Shown here: one piece after another, positions 35,913 through 45,147 of the stretch
Numbering within the stretch: position 1 is the first letter of the stretch
Layout of the letters: every line of letters starts with the position of its first letter
The notes under the pieces: generated by a model
Told to the model about the DNA's origin: nothing
The model's database searches: none
What the model saw: only the letters and a program-made list of their open reading frames with translations
Assembly (NCBI GenBank): GCA_050789255.1
Contig: JBOZRQ010000057.1
Location: 1-64,000, forward strand
Source of the DNA: JBOZRQ01 sp050789255
Lineage (GTDB): Bacteria; Bacillota; Sulfobacillia; Symbiobacteriales; Symbiobacteriaceae
DNA length: 64,000 nt
Direction of reading: 5' to 3'
Position numbers and translations under genes: made by a program

Positions 35913-37715
35913 CTACCCTACGAGCGCTTCCATCTCGTCCAGCCGCTTCTCGAACACGTCGAGCGCCTGCTGCACGGGCTCCGGCGAGGACATGTCGACG
36001 CCGGCGTCGCGGAGGATGTTGATGCTGTAATCGGAGCCGCCCTTCTTGAGGAAGCCCAGGTAGCGCTCGACGGCGGGCTTGCCCTCGGAGAGCACCTGCT
36101 GGCTCAGGGCCGTTGCGGCCGAGAGACCGGTGGCGTACTGGTAGACGTAGTAGGCCCCGTAGAAGTGCGGGATGCGGGCCCACTCGATCTCGATCTCCTT
36201 GTCGACTGCGACGCCCTCGGTGCCGTAGTACTTCTGGTTCAGCTCCAGGTAAGTCTGGCAGAGCGAGTCGGCGGTGAGCGCCTTGCCGGCCTCCAGCTGC
36301 TGGTGCGCCGCGTGCTCGAACTCGGCGAACATGGTCTGCCGGTAGAGCGTGGTGCGGAAGGACTCCAGCGAGTGGTTAATCAGGTACATGCGGATCTTGG
36401 GATCCTGGGTGTTCTTCAGCAGGTAGTCGGTCAGCAGCGCCTCGTTGAAGGTCGAAGCGACCTCGGCCACAAAGATCGTGTAGCCGCTGTACTGGAAGGG
36501 CTGGTTCTTCCGGCTGAAGTAGGAGTGCATGGAGTGGCCCAGCTCGTGGGTGAGGGTGTACATGGAGTCCAGGTTCTCGGCGTAGTTCATGAGAATGAAC
36601 GGCTTGGTCTGGTAGCTGCCGTGGGAGTAGGCCCCGCTGCGCTTGCCGACATTCTCGTACCGGTCGACCCAGCGCTCGCTGGTCATGCCGGCCCGCGCGA
36701 TCTGCACGTACTCCTCGCCGAGGGGCGCCACCGACTTGAGGATGGTCTCGACCGCCTCCTCGTACGGGATCTTCTTGTCGACCTCGGACACCATGGGGTT
36801 GTACAGGTCCCACATGTGTACCTGGTCGAGCCCCAGCAGCCGCTTGCGCAGGTGCAGATAGCGATGCAGCTTGGGCAGGTTCTTGTCGACCGTGGCGACC
36901 AGGTTGTCATACACGGCCTCGGGGATGTTGTTGCCCGACAGGGCCGCCGCACGGGCCGAGGGATACTTGCGGGTCCGGGCGACGAAGACATCCTTTCGGA
37001 CGCTGGAGCCGTACGAGGTCGCAAGGGTGTTGCGGAAGCCGTTGTAGGTGGCATAGAAGACCTTGAAGGCGTTCTCACGCACCTCGCGGTTGGCGCTCTC
37101 CCGGAAGCGAGGCCAGCGGCCCTCGGTGAGCTCCACCTCGTTGCCGTTCTCGTCCTTGACCTTGGGGAAACGCAGGTCGGCGTTGGCAAAGGTGCTGAAA
37201 ATCTTGCCGGCGGCGGCTGTCACCTCGCTGCTCTGGGCGAGGAGCTCCTCTACCTCCTGCGAACGAACGTGGGCCTTCTCCCGGAGCAGGTCCTCCAACT
37301 CGAACTTGTACTCCTTGAGCCCCGGCTCCTTCTCCATGAAGCCCTGCAGGGTTTCGGTGGGAATCGCCAGGATCTCGGGGGTCATGAAGGAGCCGGCGGC
37401 GCGCGCCTTGGCGGCCAGGGACATGGCCCGGTCGCTCAGGGCCTGATATGTACTGTTGGCGGCGTCTTCGTCGCGGCGCATGGAGGCGTATACCACGACC
37501 TGCCAGAGCACTTGGTAGAGTTCGTCCCGCAGCTTCAGGGCGGCCAGCAGGGTCGACGGGGACTCGCCAAGCTTGCCCTGGTAGGCGGACACCTTCGGGG
37601 TCAGCTCGGAAACCTTTTGATAGTCCTGCTCCCAGGCATCGTTGGTTGGGTAGATCGATTCCAGGTCCCAGGTGTGCTCCTTGGGGACCTCCTGACGCTT
37701 CAGCACACGCTCCAA
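35913..37715 (-). CDS. pepF: Oligoendopeptidase F
   Basis: 600 aa, the usual length for PepF (M3 family). The zinc motif HELGH lies in TLTHELGHSMHSYFS, and the third ligand is in FVAEVASTFNEALL, as in the family. WDLESIYPTNDAWEQDY is the family N-terminus. The enzyme cuts peptides of about 7-17 residues in the cytoplasm. The start is set at TTG 37715, which has GGGAGG 9 bases upstream and precedes LKRQEVPKEHTWDL; the frame stays open for 36 more codons without homology. Confidence 0.92.
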   Translation of the reverse strand: MERVLKRQEVPKEHTWDLESIYPTNDAWEQDYQKVSELTPKVSAYQGKLGESPSTLLAALKLRDELYQVLWQVVVYASMRRDEDAANSTYQALSDRAMSLAAKARAAGSFMTPEILAIPTETLQGFMEKEPGLKEYKFELEDLLREKAHVRSQEVEELLAQSSEVTAAAGKIFSTFANADLRFPKVKDENGNEVELTEGRWPRFRESANREVRENAFKVFYATYNGFRNTLATSYGSSVRKDVFVARTRKYPSARAAALSGNNIPEAVYDNLVATVDKNLPKLHRYLHLRKRLLGLDQVHMWDLYNPMVSEVDKKIPYEEAVETILKSVAPLGEEYVQIARAGMTSERWVDRYENVGKRSGAYSHGSYQTKPFILMNYAENLDSMYTLTHELGHSMHSYFSRKNQPFQYSGYTIFVAEVASTFNEALLTDYLLKNTQDPKIRMYLINHSLESFRTTLYRQTMFAEFEHAAHQQLEAGKALTADSLCQTYLELNQKYYGTEGVAVDKEIEIEWARIPHFYGAYYVYQYATGLSAATALSQQVLSEGKPAVERYLGFLKKGGSDYSINILRDAGVDMSSPEPVQQALDVFEKRLDEMEALVG

Positions 37716-37817
37716 GTAACCCGCCTCCCAGTTATGTAGCGAATGGTCAAAACAGCATCTTCTATTGTAACACAACCCCCGTCGAGCAAACAGGAACTCC
37801 CTTCCGCAACTTCCCCC

Positions 37818-37864
37818 TTGCAAAACGAGAACCCTCTCGCTATATTATACCGAGAAGGTTCTCG
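37818..37864 (+). promoter_or_regulatory. TetR promoter with two operators
   Basis: -35 TTGCAA (37818-37823), 17 bases, -10 TATATT (37841-37846). CGAGAACCCTCTCG (37826-37839) fills the spacer and CGAGAAGGTTCTCG (37851-37864) follows the -10. Each is palindromic, and together they form a larger inverted repeat AACGAGAACC/GGTTCTCGTT. This is a typical autorepressor layout for the TetR gene that follows. Confidence 0.75.
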
Positions 37865-37891
37865 TTTATTTTGCCGCAGGAGGTGCACCCC

Positions 37892-38497
37892 ATGCCAAAG
37901 GTGTCCCAGGAGCACGCCGAACAGCGCCGCCAGGAGATTCAAGAGGCCGCCCTGGCAGTCTTTGTACGCAAGGGCTACGAGCCAACCACCATGAAGGACA
38001 TCGTCGCTGCGTCGGGCAAGAGCTTCGGCGGCGTCTACATGTACTACGCCAGCAAGGAAGAGATCTTTTCGGACCTGGTCATCCGGCGCTACCAGGCCAT
38101 GGGCGGCGCCATCCCCGCCGGCGAAACGTCTGCCTGGGAAGCCCTCAGCGCCTTCCTGGCCGACCAGGAGCAACGCATAACGGCTGGCACCACCGGGCTG
38201 CCCGTGGTGATCTACGAATTCCTGCTTGCCGCCCGGCGCGACGAGGGGCGGCGGCCTTTCGTACAGCAGCGCTATAGCGCCGTTTACGGGGCGGTCGAGT
38301 CGCTCCTGCGGCGGGGCGCCGAATCTGGGGAGTTCCGCCCCCGCTTGCCGCTTCAGCATATCGCCCACACCGTCATCTCCCTGCTGGACGGGATGTTCCT
38401 GGAGAGCTGCACCAGCGGGAGCGAGCGGGTCAACGTGGGCGCCCAGTTCCAGGTTTTGCGCTCCACCCTCTACTTTCTCCTTGAGGTGAACCCATGA
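37892..38497 (+). CDS. TetR/AcrR-family transcriptional regulator
   Basis: 201 aa. The N-terminal helix-turn-helix is clear: RQEIQEAALAVFVRKGYEPT, MKDIVAASGKSFGGVYMYY and KEEIFSDLV. The C-terminal ligand domain (about 75-200) is helical and Ala/Leu-rich, with no recognisable ligand class. GCAGGAGGTG lies 9 bases before the ATG. Two operators sit on its promoter, so it controls itself and the co-transcribed hydrolase, whose start overlaps by 4 bases. The hydrolase substrate is probably the inducer or related to it. Confidence 0.88.
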   Translation: MPKVSQEHAEQRRQEIQEAALAVFVRKGYEPTTMKDIVAASGKSFGGVYMYYASKEEIFSDLVIRRYQAMGGAIPAGETSAWEALSAFLADQEQRITAGTTGLPVVIYEFLLAARRDEGRRPFVQQRYSAVYGAVESLLRRGAESGEFRPRLPLQHIAHTVISLLDGMFLESCTSGSERVNVGAQFQVLRSTLYFLLEVNP

Positions 38498-39369
38498 GCA
38501 CCATGTACTCCATCTTCAAGAGCGCCGCTGGCGAAGCCGCCTTCGCCGAGGCTTACGACCGTAACCTTGCCCTCTGGACTGTGCCCTATGAGACCTCCTT
38601 CGTACAGACCGAGTTCGGCGACACGCATGTCATCGCCAGCGGTCCGAAGGATGGCGAGCCCGTGGTGCTCCTTCACGGCATGACCGGCAACTCCACCTTT
38701 TGGATGGAGAACATCCCCGCGATGAGCGGGTTTCGAACCTACTGCATCGATGCCATGGGCGACCTGGGCCGCAGCGTGGTGCGGCGCCCGCTCAAGAGCC
38801 GGGAGGACTGCGCCCGCTGGCTCGAGCAGGTGCTAAACGGCCTGGGTCTGCAGCGGGCGAGCCTGGTCGGCCACTCCATGGGCGGCTGGCTGTCGCTCAA
38901 CTTCAGCGTGGCCAAGCCCGAGCGGGTGGACAAGCTGGTCCTGCTGGCCCCGGTCGCCTCCTTCGCCAGCCTGCCGCTTGCCATGATGACCCGCATCTAC
39001 CCGGCCATGCTCTGGCCCACCAGGGAGCGGGTGACCAAGGCGTGGTCGTGGTTCCTGGCCCCGGGTCAGCGTATCCACCCCACCGTGATGGATGGCATCT
39101 GCACCGCCTACGCCCACTGCCGTCCCCAGCTGGCTGCGATTCCGGGACGTTACTCGGCAGCTGAGCTGGCGCGGCTGACCATGCCCGTCCTCTTCCTGGT
39201 GGGTGACGCGGAGAAGATCTACAACCCCGTCAAGGTGATGGGCCGGGTGAAGGCGGCCATCCCCCACGCCTCCACGCAGCTGATCCGGGGCGCCGGCCAT
39301 TGCCTCATTACAGAGCAGGCAGACGCCGTGAATGCCGCGATCGCGGATTTCCTTCACGGCGGAACCTGA
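38494..39369 (+). CDS. Alpha/beta hydrolase
   Basis: 291 aa. The nucleophile elbow is GHSMGGW near residue 128, the oxyanion motif is LLHGMTGNS near 61, the acid is in FLVGDAEKIY near 236 and the catalytic His is in GAGHCL near 270. It lacks a signal peptide, so it acts in the cytoplasm. A Trp/Pro-rich cap (LWPTRERVTKAWSWFLAPG) lies between. The start overlaps the TetR stop (ATGA). Likely an esterase, lactonase or similar under TetR control; the substrate is unknown. Confidence 0.85.
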   Translation: MSTMYSIFKSAAGEAAFAEAYDRNLALWTVPYETSFVQTEFGDTHVIASGPKDGEPVVLLHGMTGNSTFWMENIPAMSGFRTYCIDAMGDLGRSVVRRPLKSREDCARWLEQVLNGLGLQRASLVGHSMGGWLSLNFSVAKPERVDKLVLLAPVASFASLPLAMMTRIYPAMLWPTRERVTKAWSWFLAPGQRIHPTVMDGICTAYAHCRPQLAAIPGRYSAAELARLTMPVLFLVGDAEKIYNPVKVMGRVKAAIPHASTQLIRGAGHCLITEQADAVNAAIADFLHGGT

Positions 39370-39399
39370 AAGCCGCCAGCGACGTCACAAGGGGGTAAT

Positions 39400-41046
39400 G
39401 TGGCAAACAAGGCGGTTGATTCGATGAATTGTGCCAAGCTGACGTCGCTGGCCCTCTGTGCGGTTCTGCTGTGCGCTTGCTCCAAGGGCGCCCCCGCCGA
39501 CCCGGCCGCGCCAAAGCCGGACGCAAGCGCAGCATCCGTGGCCTCGATCCCAAGCCCCGTAAGCCCGAGGGCAGGGGTCCACCCCCTCATGGCCAGGCAA
39601 GAGACCAAACTGACCTACACCCTGCGGGACAGCGGCAAGCCCGCGGCCACCGTGAACGAGGAGACCATCATCGATGGCAACCGGGTGGTCCATGCCTATG
39701 AGGGCAAGGTGTACGTCACCTGGCATGTGGCGCCCGAGGGCGTCTACCGCCGGGATCCCAAGGGGGGCGGCGCCCTGCTCCGCTACCTGCCGGCTGAACT
39801 GAAGGACGGCCTCGCCTGGTCCCAGCAAAGCGGCGACGCCCAGGTCTGGTTCCACCTGCGGAAGGCCGGTCAGAACTGGGAACTGCTCATCCTCAACCGG
39901 GGCGAGCTGACCCGCTTCCTGTTTGTCGAAGGGATGGGTCCCATCATGGCTGTGACGGAGAACTGGGCCCGGCCAGCCGACTCTTTCGCCAAGTGGAAGG
40001 GAGAAGACAAGGGCGAGTCCCCCTCCAAAGAGTCCAGGGCGACCTACCTCGGGCAAGCTGAGGCTGCTCTCACAGAGAAGGCGCCAGGCGTACAGGATGC
40101 CAGTGCGGACGAGTTCTTCCGCCAGGTCAACACGGCCATGAAGAGCTTCCTGACCAAGGCCAAGGAGTACTGGACCGACGTGGACGGCGACGGCGTGATG
40201 GACCTGGTCCGCGGCCAGTTTTACGACTGGACGAACGATCCATTCCAGGTGCTCTACTGGGGCCAAAAACCCCTGGACCACGAAGCTTCCAACCCCCGGG
40301 GCAAGTCGCAGCGGCTAACCCCCCTGTACGTGCCCGGCTCCTCCCGACCGATCTTCGTGCGGGAGTACCGCGGCACCACACCTGCGAACACCGTCACGAC
40401 GATGGAGATCATCTACGGGTATCGTGAGAACGCAAGCACCCGGCTGCTCACGTACACCCCCTCCAACGCAGATGGCATCCAGCTGATTGGCCAGCGTACC
40501 AGCGTGAGCGAAAACGGGGTGATACGCCTCGAGCGGGAACTGGGGGACCCGGCCGCCCATATGACCATCTCTGCGTACCAGGTGATCCCGGACGCCACCA
40601 GCTTCCGCCTCCGCCGGGTGGAGAACGAGACCAAAATGGTTCCCCAGGGCAAGGAGCTCCTGGTCCCGCAGACGGCCGACAAGGTCTTGCTGGCCGCTAT
40701 TTTTGCGAAGGACCGGGCACGCGAGGAGTTGCCCCACTACTTCCTGGGCTCCAACACGGTCGAGACGTTCGAGGGGGAGTCACGCCTGCACCTGTCCGCC
40801 GACTGGATGTTGCCCCAGGTCCAGGTCGGGCGGCTAGGCGAGCCGAAGTCCGGCGAAATGATTCCCACCATCGCCGAGGACAAGCAGGCGAGCACCGGCA
40901 CCTTTCACTTCCTGGTCAAGATGTACGATCGCAACGGGTACCAGCTGACCTGGGGCAGCATCACGCTCATCGCTGTCCAGGGCGCTGGCCCGGTGATTCA
41001 GCGTTTCGAGGTCACCGGCACGGGCCGTATGCCGTTCGAGAAGTAA
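39400..41046 (+). CDS. Putative lipoprotein of unknown function with a Ca-binding-like loop
   Basis: 548 aa. The signal segment MNCAKLTSLALCAVLL ends in a lipobox LCAC, and an Ala/Pro-rich linker follows. Beta-rich domains make up the rest. DVDGDGVMDLVRG (about 265-277) resembles an EF-hand or dockerin calcium loop or an FG-GAP-type repeat. LTYTLRDSGKPA near residue 70 looks like a domain start. I do not recognise a family. The start is either GTG 39400 (AAGGGGG 4 bases upstream) or ATG 39424, which gives a more typical lipoprotein signal. Confidence 0.6.
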   Translation: MANKAVDSMNCAKLTSLALCAVLLCACSKGAPADPAAPKPDASAASVASIPSPVSPRAGVHPLMARQETKLTYTLRDSGKPAATVNEETIIDGNRVVHAYEGKVYVTWHVAPEGVYRRDPKGGGALLRYLPAELKDGLAWSQQSGDAQVWFHLRKAGQNWELLILNRGELTRFLFVEGMGPIMAVTENWARPADSFAKWKGEDKGESPSKESRATYLGQAEAALTEKAPGVQDASADEFFRQVNTAMKSFLTKAKEYWTDVDGDGVMDLVRGQFYDWTNDPFQVLYWGQKPLDHEASNPRGKSQRLTPLYVPGSSRPIFVREYRGTTPANTVTTMEIIYGYRENASTRLLTYTPSNADGIQLIGQRTSVSENGVIRLERELGDPAAHMTISAYQVIPDATSFRLRRVENETKMVPQGKELLVPQTADKVLLAAIFAKDRAREELPHYFLGSNTVETFEGESRLHLSADWMLPQVQVGRLGEPKSGEMIPTIAEDKQASTGTFHFLVKMYDRNGYQLTWGSITLIAVQGAGPVIQRFEVTGTGRMPFEK

Positions 41047-41053
41047 ACATGGG

Positions 41054-41094
41054 CAAACCCCCGCTCCTTCGGATGAAGGCAGCGGGGGTTTGTC
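41054..41094. terminator. Bidirectional terminator
   Basis: 12-bp stem CAAACCCCCGCT/AGCGGGGGTTTG (41054-41065 with 41081-41092), between the lipoprotein gene and the converging ccsA gene. Confidence 0.8.
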
Positions 41095-41105
41095 GTTGCA
41101 GGAGC

Positions 41106-42308
41106 TTAAGCTGCGTAGGAGTGCAAGCCCGAGATCAGCAGGTTGACGCCGACCAGGGTGAACATGATCAGAATGAAGCCCACCACGCTGACCCAGGCTG
41201 CGGCCCGGCCTTCCCAGCCACGCACGATGCGCATGTGCAGGTAGCCCGAGTAGAAGAGCCAGGAGATCAGCGCCCAGGTCTCTTTGGGGTCCCAGGACCA
41301 GTACGAGCCCCAGGCCTTCTGCGCCCAGATCATCGCGAAGACGATGGCGCCCAGGGTGAAGAGGGGGAAACCGACGGCCACGCCGCGGTAGCTCACCTCG
41401 TCGAGGAGCTGGGGGTTCATGCCGGCGACAGCCTTGGAGCCCATCTCACGGAGCGGGCCACGGGCAATCAGGCGCAGCACCAGGTAGAGGACCGCGCCGA
41501 CCAGCACCGAGAGAATCAAGGTGTTCAGCTTCTTGGCGGCACCCTGCCCGGCCATCCAGGCGGGAACGGTGGCCAGGGGCAGGTCCATACCCAGGAAGGA
41601 AGCGTCGCCGGGGTTGGAGCCGATCGGGCCGATGAAGGGCGGCAGGGTGTAGTTCAGGGTGGAGGCGCCCACGCCCGTGTTGGCCAGTTCCACGGAGTAG
41701 CCAGCGGCCTTCATGCCCAACGCCATCACGATGAAAGCGACCAGCATGCAGGCGACGAAGAAGAAGAACTCCAGGGCCCGCTCCTCCCAGGGCTCGCTCT
41801 TCTCCTTGCGCACCCGGAGCAGGTACATCAGGGCGGCGCCGAAGCCTACGGCGAAAGCGCCCTCGCCCAGAGCGGCGGTCGAGACGTGCAGGGGCAGCCA
41901 GAAGGACTGCAGCACCGGCACCAGGGGCTTAACGTCCTGCGGGAAGACCGAGGCGTAAGCGATGACGATGACGCCCACCGGGGCCACGAAGGCGCCCAGG
42001 GCGGGGAGCTTGTACCAGAAGGAGAGCATCACGAAGAAGAGCATGATCGCCCAGCCGGTAAAGGACATGTACTCAAACATGTTCGACATGGGCGCCTGGC
42101 CCGAACCTGCCCAGCGGGCGCCCATGGCGCCGCCGTGGAGCAGCACGCCCAGGCTGCTGAGGCGGAAGGCCCAGTCGCCGAGCCTGTCGGCAAGCGCGAA
42201 GTGCTTGGGGTCACGGCGCCGCAGCGTAATACGGGCGATATACAGCAAGGCCGAAACGACATACGCCGCAAACGCTGCGAAGAACAAGTAACTGGCGGCT
42301 GTAATCAA
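41106..42308 (-). CDS. ccsA: Cytochrome c biogenesis protein CcsA/ResC
   Basis: 400 aa with about nine membrane helices. The haem-handling WWD motif is WGSYWSWDPKETWALISW near residue 335, and paired His residues flank it (LLHGGAMGA, LPLHVSTAAL), as in CcsA/ResC. With ResB it exports haem and attaches it to c-type apocytochromes outside the membrane. The start is a TTG overlapping the resB stop by 4 bases. It is last in the operon. Confidence 0.92.
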   Translation of the reverse strand: MITAASYLFFAAFAAYVVSALLYIARITLRRRDPKHFALADRLGDWAFRLSSLGVLLHGGAMGARWAGSGQAPMSNMFEYMSFTGWAIMLFFVMLSFWYKLPALGAFVAPVGVIVIAYASVFPQDVKPLVPVLQSFWLPLHVSTAALGEGAFAVGFGAALMYLLRVRKEKSEPWEERALEFFFFVACMLVAFIVMALGMKAAGYSVELANTGVGASTLNYTLPPFIGPIGSNPGDASFLGMDLPLATVPAWMAGQGAAKKLNTLILSVLVGAVLYLVLRLIARGPLREMGSKAVAGMNPQLLDEVSYRGVAVGFPLFTLGAIVFAMIWAQKAWGSYWSWDPKETWALISWLFYSGYLHMRIVRGWEGRAAAWVSVVGFILIMFTLVGVNLLISGLHSYAA

Positions 42309-43795
42309 CGCTCTTCACCCTCCGTGATATCCTTCTGCGGATTGGTCTTCGGGTCAAGGGCTGTTGCCAGGGTAGCGATCTCTGTCTTGAAACTGTTCTG
42401 GTTCCGGTTGGTCCAGCCGCCTACCACCACCGAGGAGCCCTCGGCGATCGCCCAGTAGCGCCGGTGTGCCAGGTAGAAGGTCAGGCAGGAGCCGAGGCTG
42501 ACGATAAGGAGGCCAAAGTAGATCACGGGCACGCCCAGGTCCTTCTTCACCTTCAGACCGGTGGTCGAGGACTCGGCCATGTCGATGGTCTCAAGCTTCA
42601 TCGGGATGTTCGTGTTGAACTCCATCTCGGGATAGAACACGAAGTACCACAGCTGATGCGTCTTGCCGGCAGGGTCCGTGATTTCCAGCTTCAGGCCGGG
42701 GTTGTTCACCTCGGACGACTTGCTGACGGGCTTTCCAGCCTGGTCGAGCCCAAAGTCCGGAAAGTAGTCGACCACCTTGATGCTGTGGCCTCCCACCTTG
42801 TACTCCGACGCCGGGGTGGTCAGGTCGACCTTGAACTCGCCGAGCGTCTGGCCGCTGGCCCGGTCGTTCAGGGCAACCGTGGCATAGCCCGCCCCCGTCT
42901 TGTAGCTGGACTGGTAAAGCTCTACCCACCTGTACATCAGGGGCTCGTTCATCGAGATGGTCTGGGACCGGACCTCCTTGCCGCCGTCAATCACGGTGGC
43001 GTCGGTGCGGTACGCCTTCGGCGCCCCGTTGTCGTAGTACTCAACCGTGAACTTCTCGTTCTTCACATACCAGTTGGTGCCGGGCACCTTCACGGTGGCG
43101 TCGTCGCGCACCCAGACCATCTGGTCGAAGTAGAAGCCGGGCACTGCACGCATCATGCCGCCGACCAGGATCAAGATCAGGCCGATGTGCAGGATGTAGG
43201 GACCCCAGCGGCCCCAGCGACCCTTGTCGGCGTAGAGGCGGTCGCCTTCGATCACAACGCCGTAGCGCTTGGCCTTCAGAATCCCGGCCAGCTTCTCGAG
43301 TGGCTGGCCGCCCTTCTCAGGCCGGAAGGTGAAACGGTTCTTCAGGTGCTTCACGAAGGCCGGGTCGGGGCTTACGTTCGGGCGCTGCACCGCCTTCCAA
43401 AGCGGCACGAAACGCTCCAGGGAGCAGACCACCAGGCTGGCGCCGATCATGAAGAGCATGGTCAGGTACCACCAGGAGGTGTACATGCGGGTCATGCCGG
43501 TCTTGTAGAGCAGGTTGCCCCACACCGGGCCGTAGCGCTGGGGGTAGAAGTCCTGCGGCGGCAGCCAGGAATCGTAGAGGCCCTCCTGCGTGATCAGGGA
43601 GCCGACCACGCTGGCCGCAGCGATGACAAAGAGAAGCACCGTGGCAACCGGCACGGAGGCGAAGAAGTCCCAAGTTCTGTCCAGCAGGTCCTTGGTAGGC
43701 TTCTTCTCTTCCAGAACCTCTTCTTCAGCCTGGGCCTCTTCCGAGGTCTCCACGTCTTCAGAGGTCTCCACAGGCGGATGATTGGCAGCGTCCAT
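42305..43795 (-). CDS. resB: Cytochrome c biogenesis protein ResB
   Basis: 496 aa. After an acidic N-terminal tail (1-35), the four membrane helices of ResB appear: VPVATVLLFVIAAASVVGSL (about 50-70), a pair around 105-125, LHIGLILILVGGMMRAVPGF (about 210) and VIYFGLLIVSLGSCLTFYLA (about 435). A large external domain (about 225-420) lies between the last two. ResB and CcsA form the system II haem lyase. The external domain has no CxxCH, as expected for the assembly factor. Confidence 0.92.
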   Translation of the reverse strand: MDAANHPPVETSEDVETSEEAQAEEEVLEEKKPTKDLLDRTWDFFASVPVATVLLFVIAAASVVGSLITQEGLYDSWLPPQDFYPQRYGPVWGNLLYKTGMTRMYTSWWYLTMLFMIGASLVVCSLERFVPLWKAVQRPNVSPDPAFVKHLKNRFTFRPEKGGQPLEKLAGILKAKRYGVVIEGDRLYADKGRWGRWGPYILHIGLILILVGGMMRAVPGFYFDQMVWVRDDATVKVPGTNWYVKNEKFTVEYYDNGAPKAYRTDATVIDGGKEVRSQTISMNEPLMYRWVELYQSSYKTGAGYATVALNDRASGQTLGEFKVDLTTPASEYKVGGHSIKVVDYFPDFGLDQAGKPVSKSSEVNNPGLKLEITDPAGKTHQLWYFVFYPEMEFNTNIPMKLETIDMAESSTTGLKVKKDLGVPVIYFGLLIVSLGSCLTFYLAHRRYWAIAEGSSVVVGGWTNRNQNSFKTEIATLATALDPKTNPQKDITEGEER

Positions 43796-43810
43796 GTAGG
43801 AGCACCTCCG

Positions 43811-44359
43811 TTACAGGATTTTCTGGATCAGGGCCTTCAGCTGATCCTTGCTGATTTCACCGGTCCACTTGCCCTGCACCACGCCGTTCTTGTCGACGAA
43901 GTAGCTGGTGGGCAGCGGCACGATATCGTACAGGCGGGAGACGTGATCATCCTTGTCGATCAGGATCGGGAAGGTGATCCCCGTCTTCTCCTTAAAGGAG
44001 TTGATCGCCACTTCGCTCTCATTGAGGTTGACGCCCAGGATCACGAACCCCTGCGCCTCATACTCCTTGTAAGCCGCCTGAAGGGTGGGCATCTCAGCAC
44101 GGCACGGCGGGCACCACGAGGCCCAGAAGTTGATCATGACCGGCTTGCCCTTGAAGTCGGAGAGCTTGTAGGTCTTGCCATCAAGGCCGGTCAGCTCAAA
44201 CTGAGGGGCGGGCGCGCCGTTGGGAATGCCTACGCCGGCCGCCTTGGAGCCCTGGTTGGGCCACAGGAGCACGTACAGGGCCCACAGGGCCAGGAAGGCC
44301 AGCACTCCGGCAGAGGTTCTGCGCTTCCAGCGGGGGTAGCTAATTGCTGCAGCCGTCAC
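43811..44359 (-). CDS. resA: Membrane-anchored thioredoxin-like protein ResA/TlpA
   Basis: 182 aa. One N-terminal membrane anchor (about 16-33), then a thioredoxin fold with active site C83-C86 in ASWCPPCRAEMP and the cis-Pro in PLPTSYFVD. ResA reduces the CxxCH cysteines of apocytochrome c before haem attachment. The start is a GTG with GGGGGG about 9 bases upstream; it overlaps the stop of the TPR gene (GTGA). A longer reading upstream has no homology. Confidence 0.9.
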   Translation of the reverse strand: MTAAAISYPRWKRRTSAGVLAFLALWALYVLLWPNQGSKAAGVGIPNGAPAPQFELTGLDGKTYKLSDFKGKPVMINFWASWCPPCRAEMPTLQAAYKEYEAQGFVILGVNLNESEVAINSFKEKTGITFPILIDKDDHVSRLYDIVPLPTSYFVDKNGVVQGKWTGEISKDQLKALIQKIL

Positions 44360-45111
44360 TTGGTGGTACCCCCCTTCAATCCTTCCAGGGCCTTCTTCGC
44401 AGCCTCGACCTGGCGGTCGACCAGCTCCTGCTGCTCCACGTACTTCAGCTGGTTCTGGCGCTCGGTCTGCACCACATCGAGGTACTTCTGGTAGTAGGCA
44501 GCGGCCTCGGTCTTCTTGCCGGAGGTTTCGCTGATCCAGGCCAGGTTGAAGATCGCCCACAGGTAGTTGGGATCCTTGGCGAGCACCTCCGCCGAGGTGG
44601 AGACCGCCTTGTTGGTGTCACCGGAATAGTAGTAGGTCAGGCCGAGGTAGGTCCGTGCGTACTGGTCGTTCGGATCCTCCTTCAGCGCCTTCTCAAACTC
44701 GGTGATCGCCTTGCGGAAGGAGTTGCCGGCGGCCGCCCGCTCGTTCTTGGTCATGTAGTCGACGCCTTCATCCATGTACTTGCTGCCCAGCGCCACGGCC
44801 GGCAACTGCTCCTGCGTGGCGTCCACGGTGGTGGACTCGAGGGGACCGCCATCACTCGAATCGTTGGCCAGGTAGAAACCCGCAACCATGCCGGCGCCGA
44901 AGAGCATCAGGCCCAGGAGCCCCTGCGCCGTGGTCTTCCAAATCCGATTGGGGGCCAGAACGCTGGTTTGCTTGCGGGCGGCGGCGGGGGCATGCGCCTT
45001 CGGCGCTTCCTTGCGGGGCTTCCGAACGGCCTTGTCGTCGGGCGCCTTGCCTCCGCACATGTTGCAGTACGGTCCGGTCAACTCGCTGCCACAGCTGGGG
45101 CAGGTCTGCAT
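44356..45111 (-). CDS. Zinc-ribbon, membrane-anchored TPR protein
   Basis: 251 aa. A zinc ribbon at the N-terminus (C4, C7, C16, C19 in CPSCGSELTGPYCNMCG), a basic Pro/Ala-rich linker, one membrane helix (about 62-82, GLLGLMLFGAGMVAGFYLA), and TPR repeats outside (about 128-215, with ITEFEKALKEDPNDQYARTY and LGLTYYYSGD). TPR proteins such as NrfG and CcmH/CycH-type subunits present apocytochrome c to haem lyases. Position between the PCYCGC gene and resA supports a similar role. AGGAGG precedes the ATG. Confidence 0.8.
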   Translation of the reverse strand: MQTCPSCGSELTGPYCNMCGGKAPDDKAVRKPRKEAPKAHAPAAARKQTSVLAPNRIWKTTAQGLLGLMLFGAGMVAGFYLANDSSDGGPLESTTVDATQEQLPAVALGSKYMDEGVDYMTKNERAAAGNSFRKAITEFEKALKEDPNDQYARTYLGLTYYYSGDTNKAVSTSAEVLAKDPNYLWAIFNLAWISETSGKKTEAAAYYQKYLDVVQTERQNQLKYVEQQELVDRQVEAAKKALEGLKGGTTK

Positions 45112-45147
45112 ACAGTACCCTCCTAGGTAGGTTAGAAGCGAATCTGG

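Noticed and set aside
35460..37739. A 759-codon open frame on the plus strand across pepF
   Set aside because: It is antisense to a clear oligoendopeptidase, has no recognisable motif and low-complexity composition. Long antisense frames are common at this GC content.
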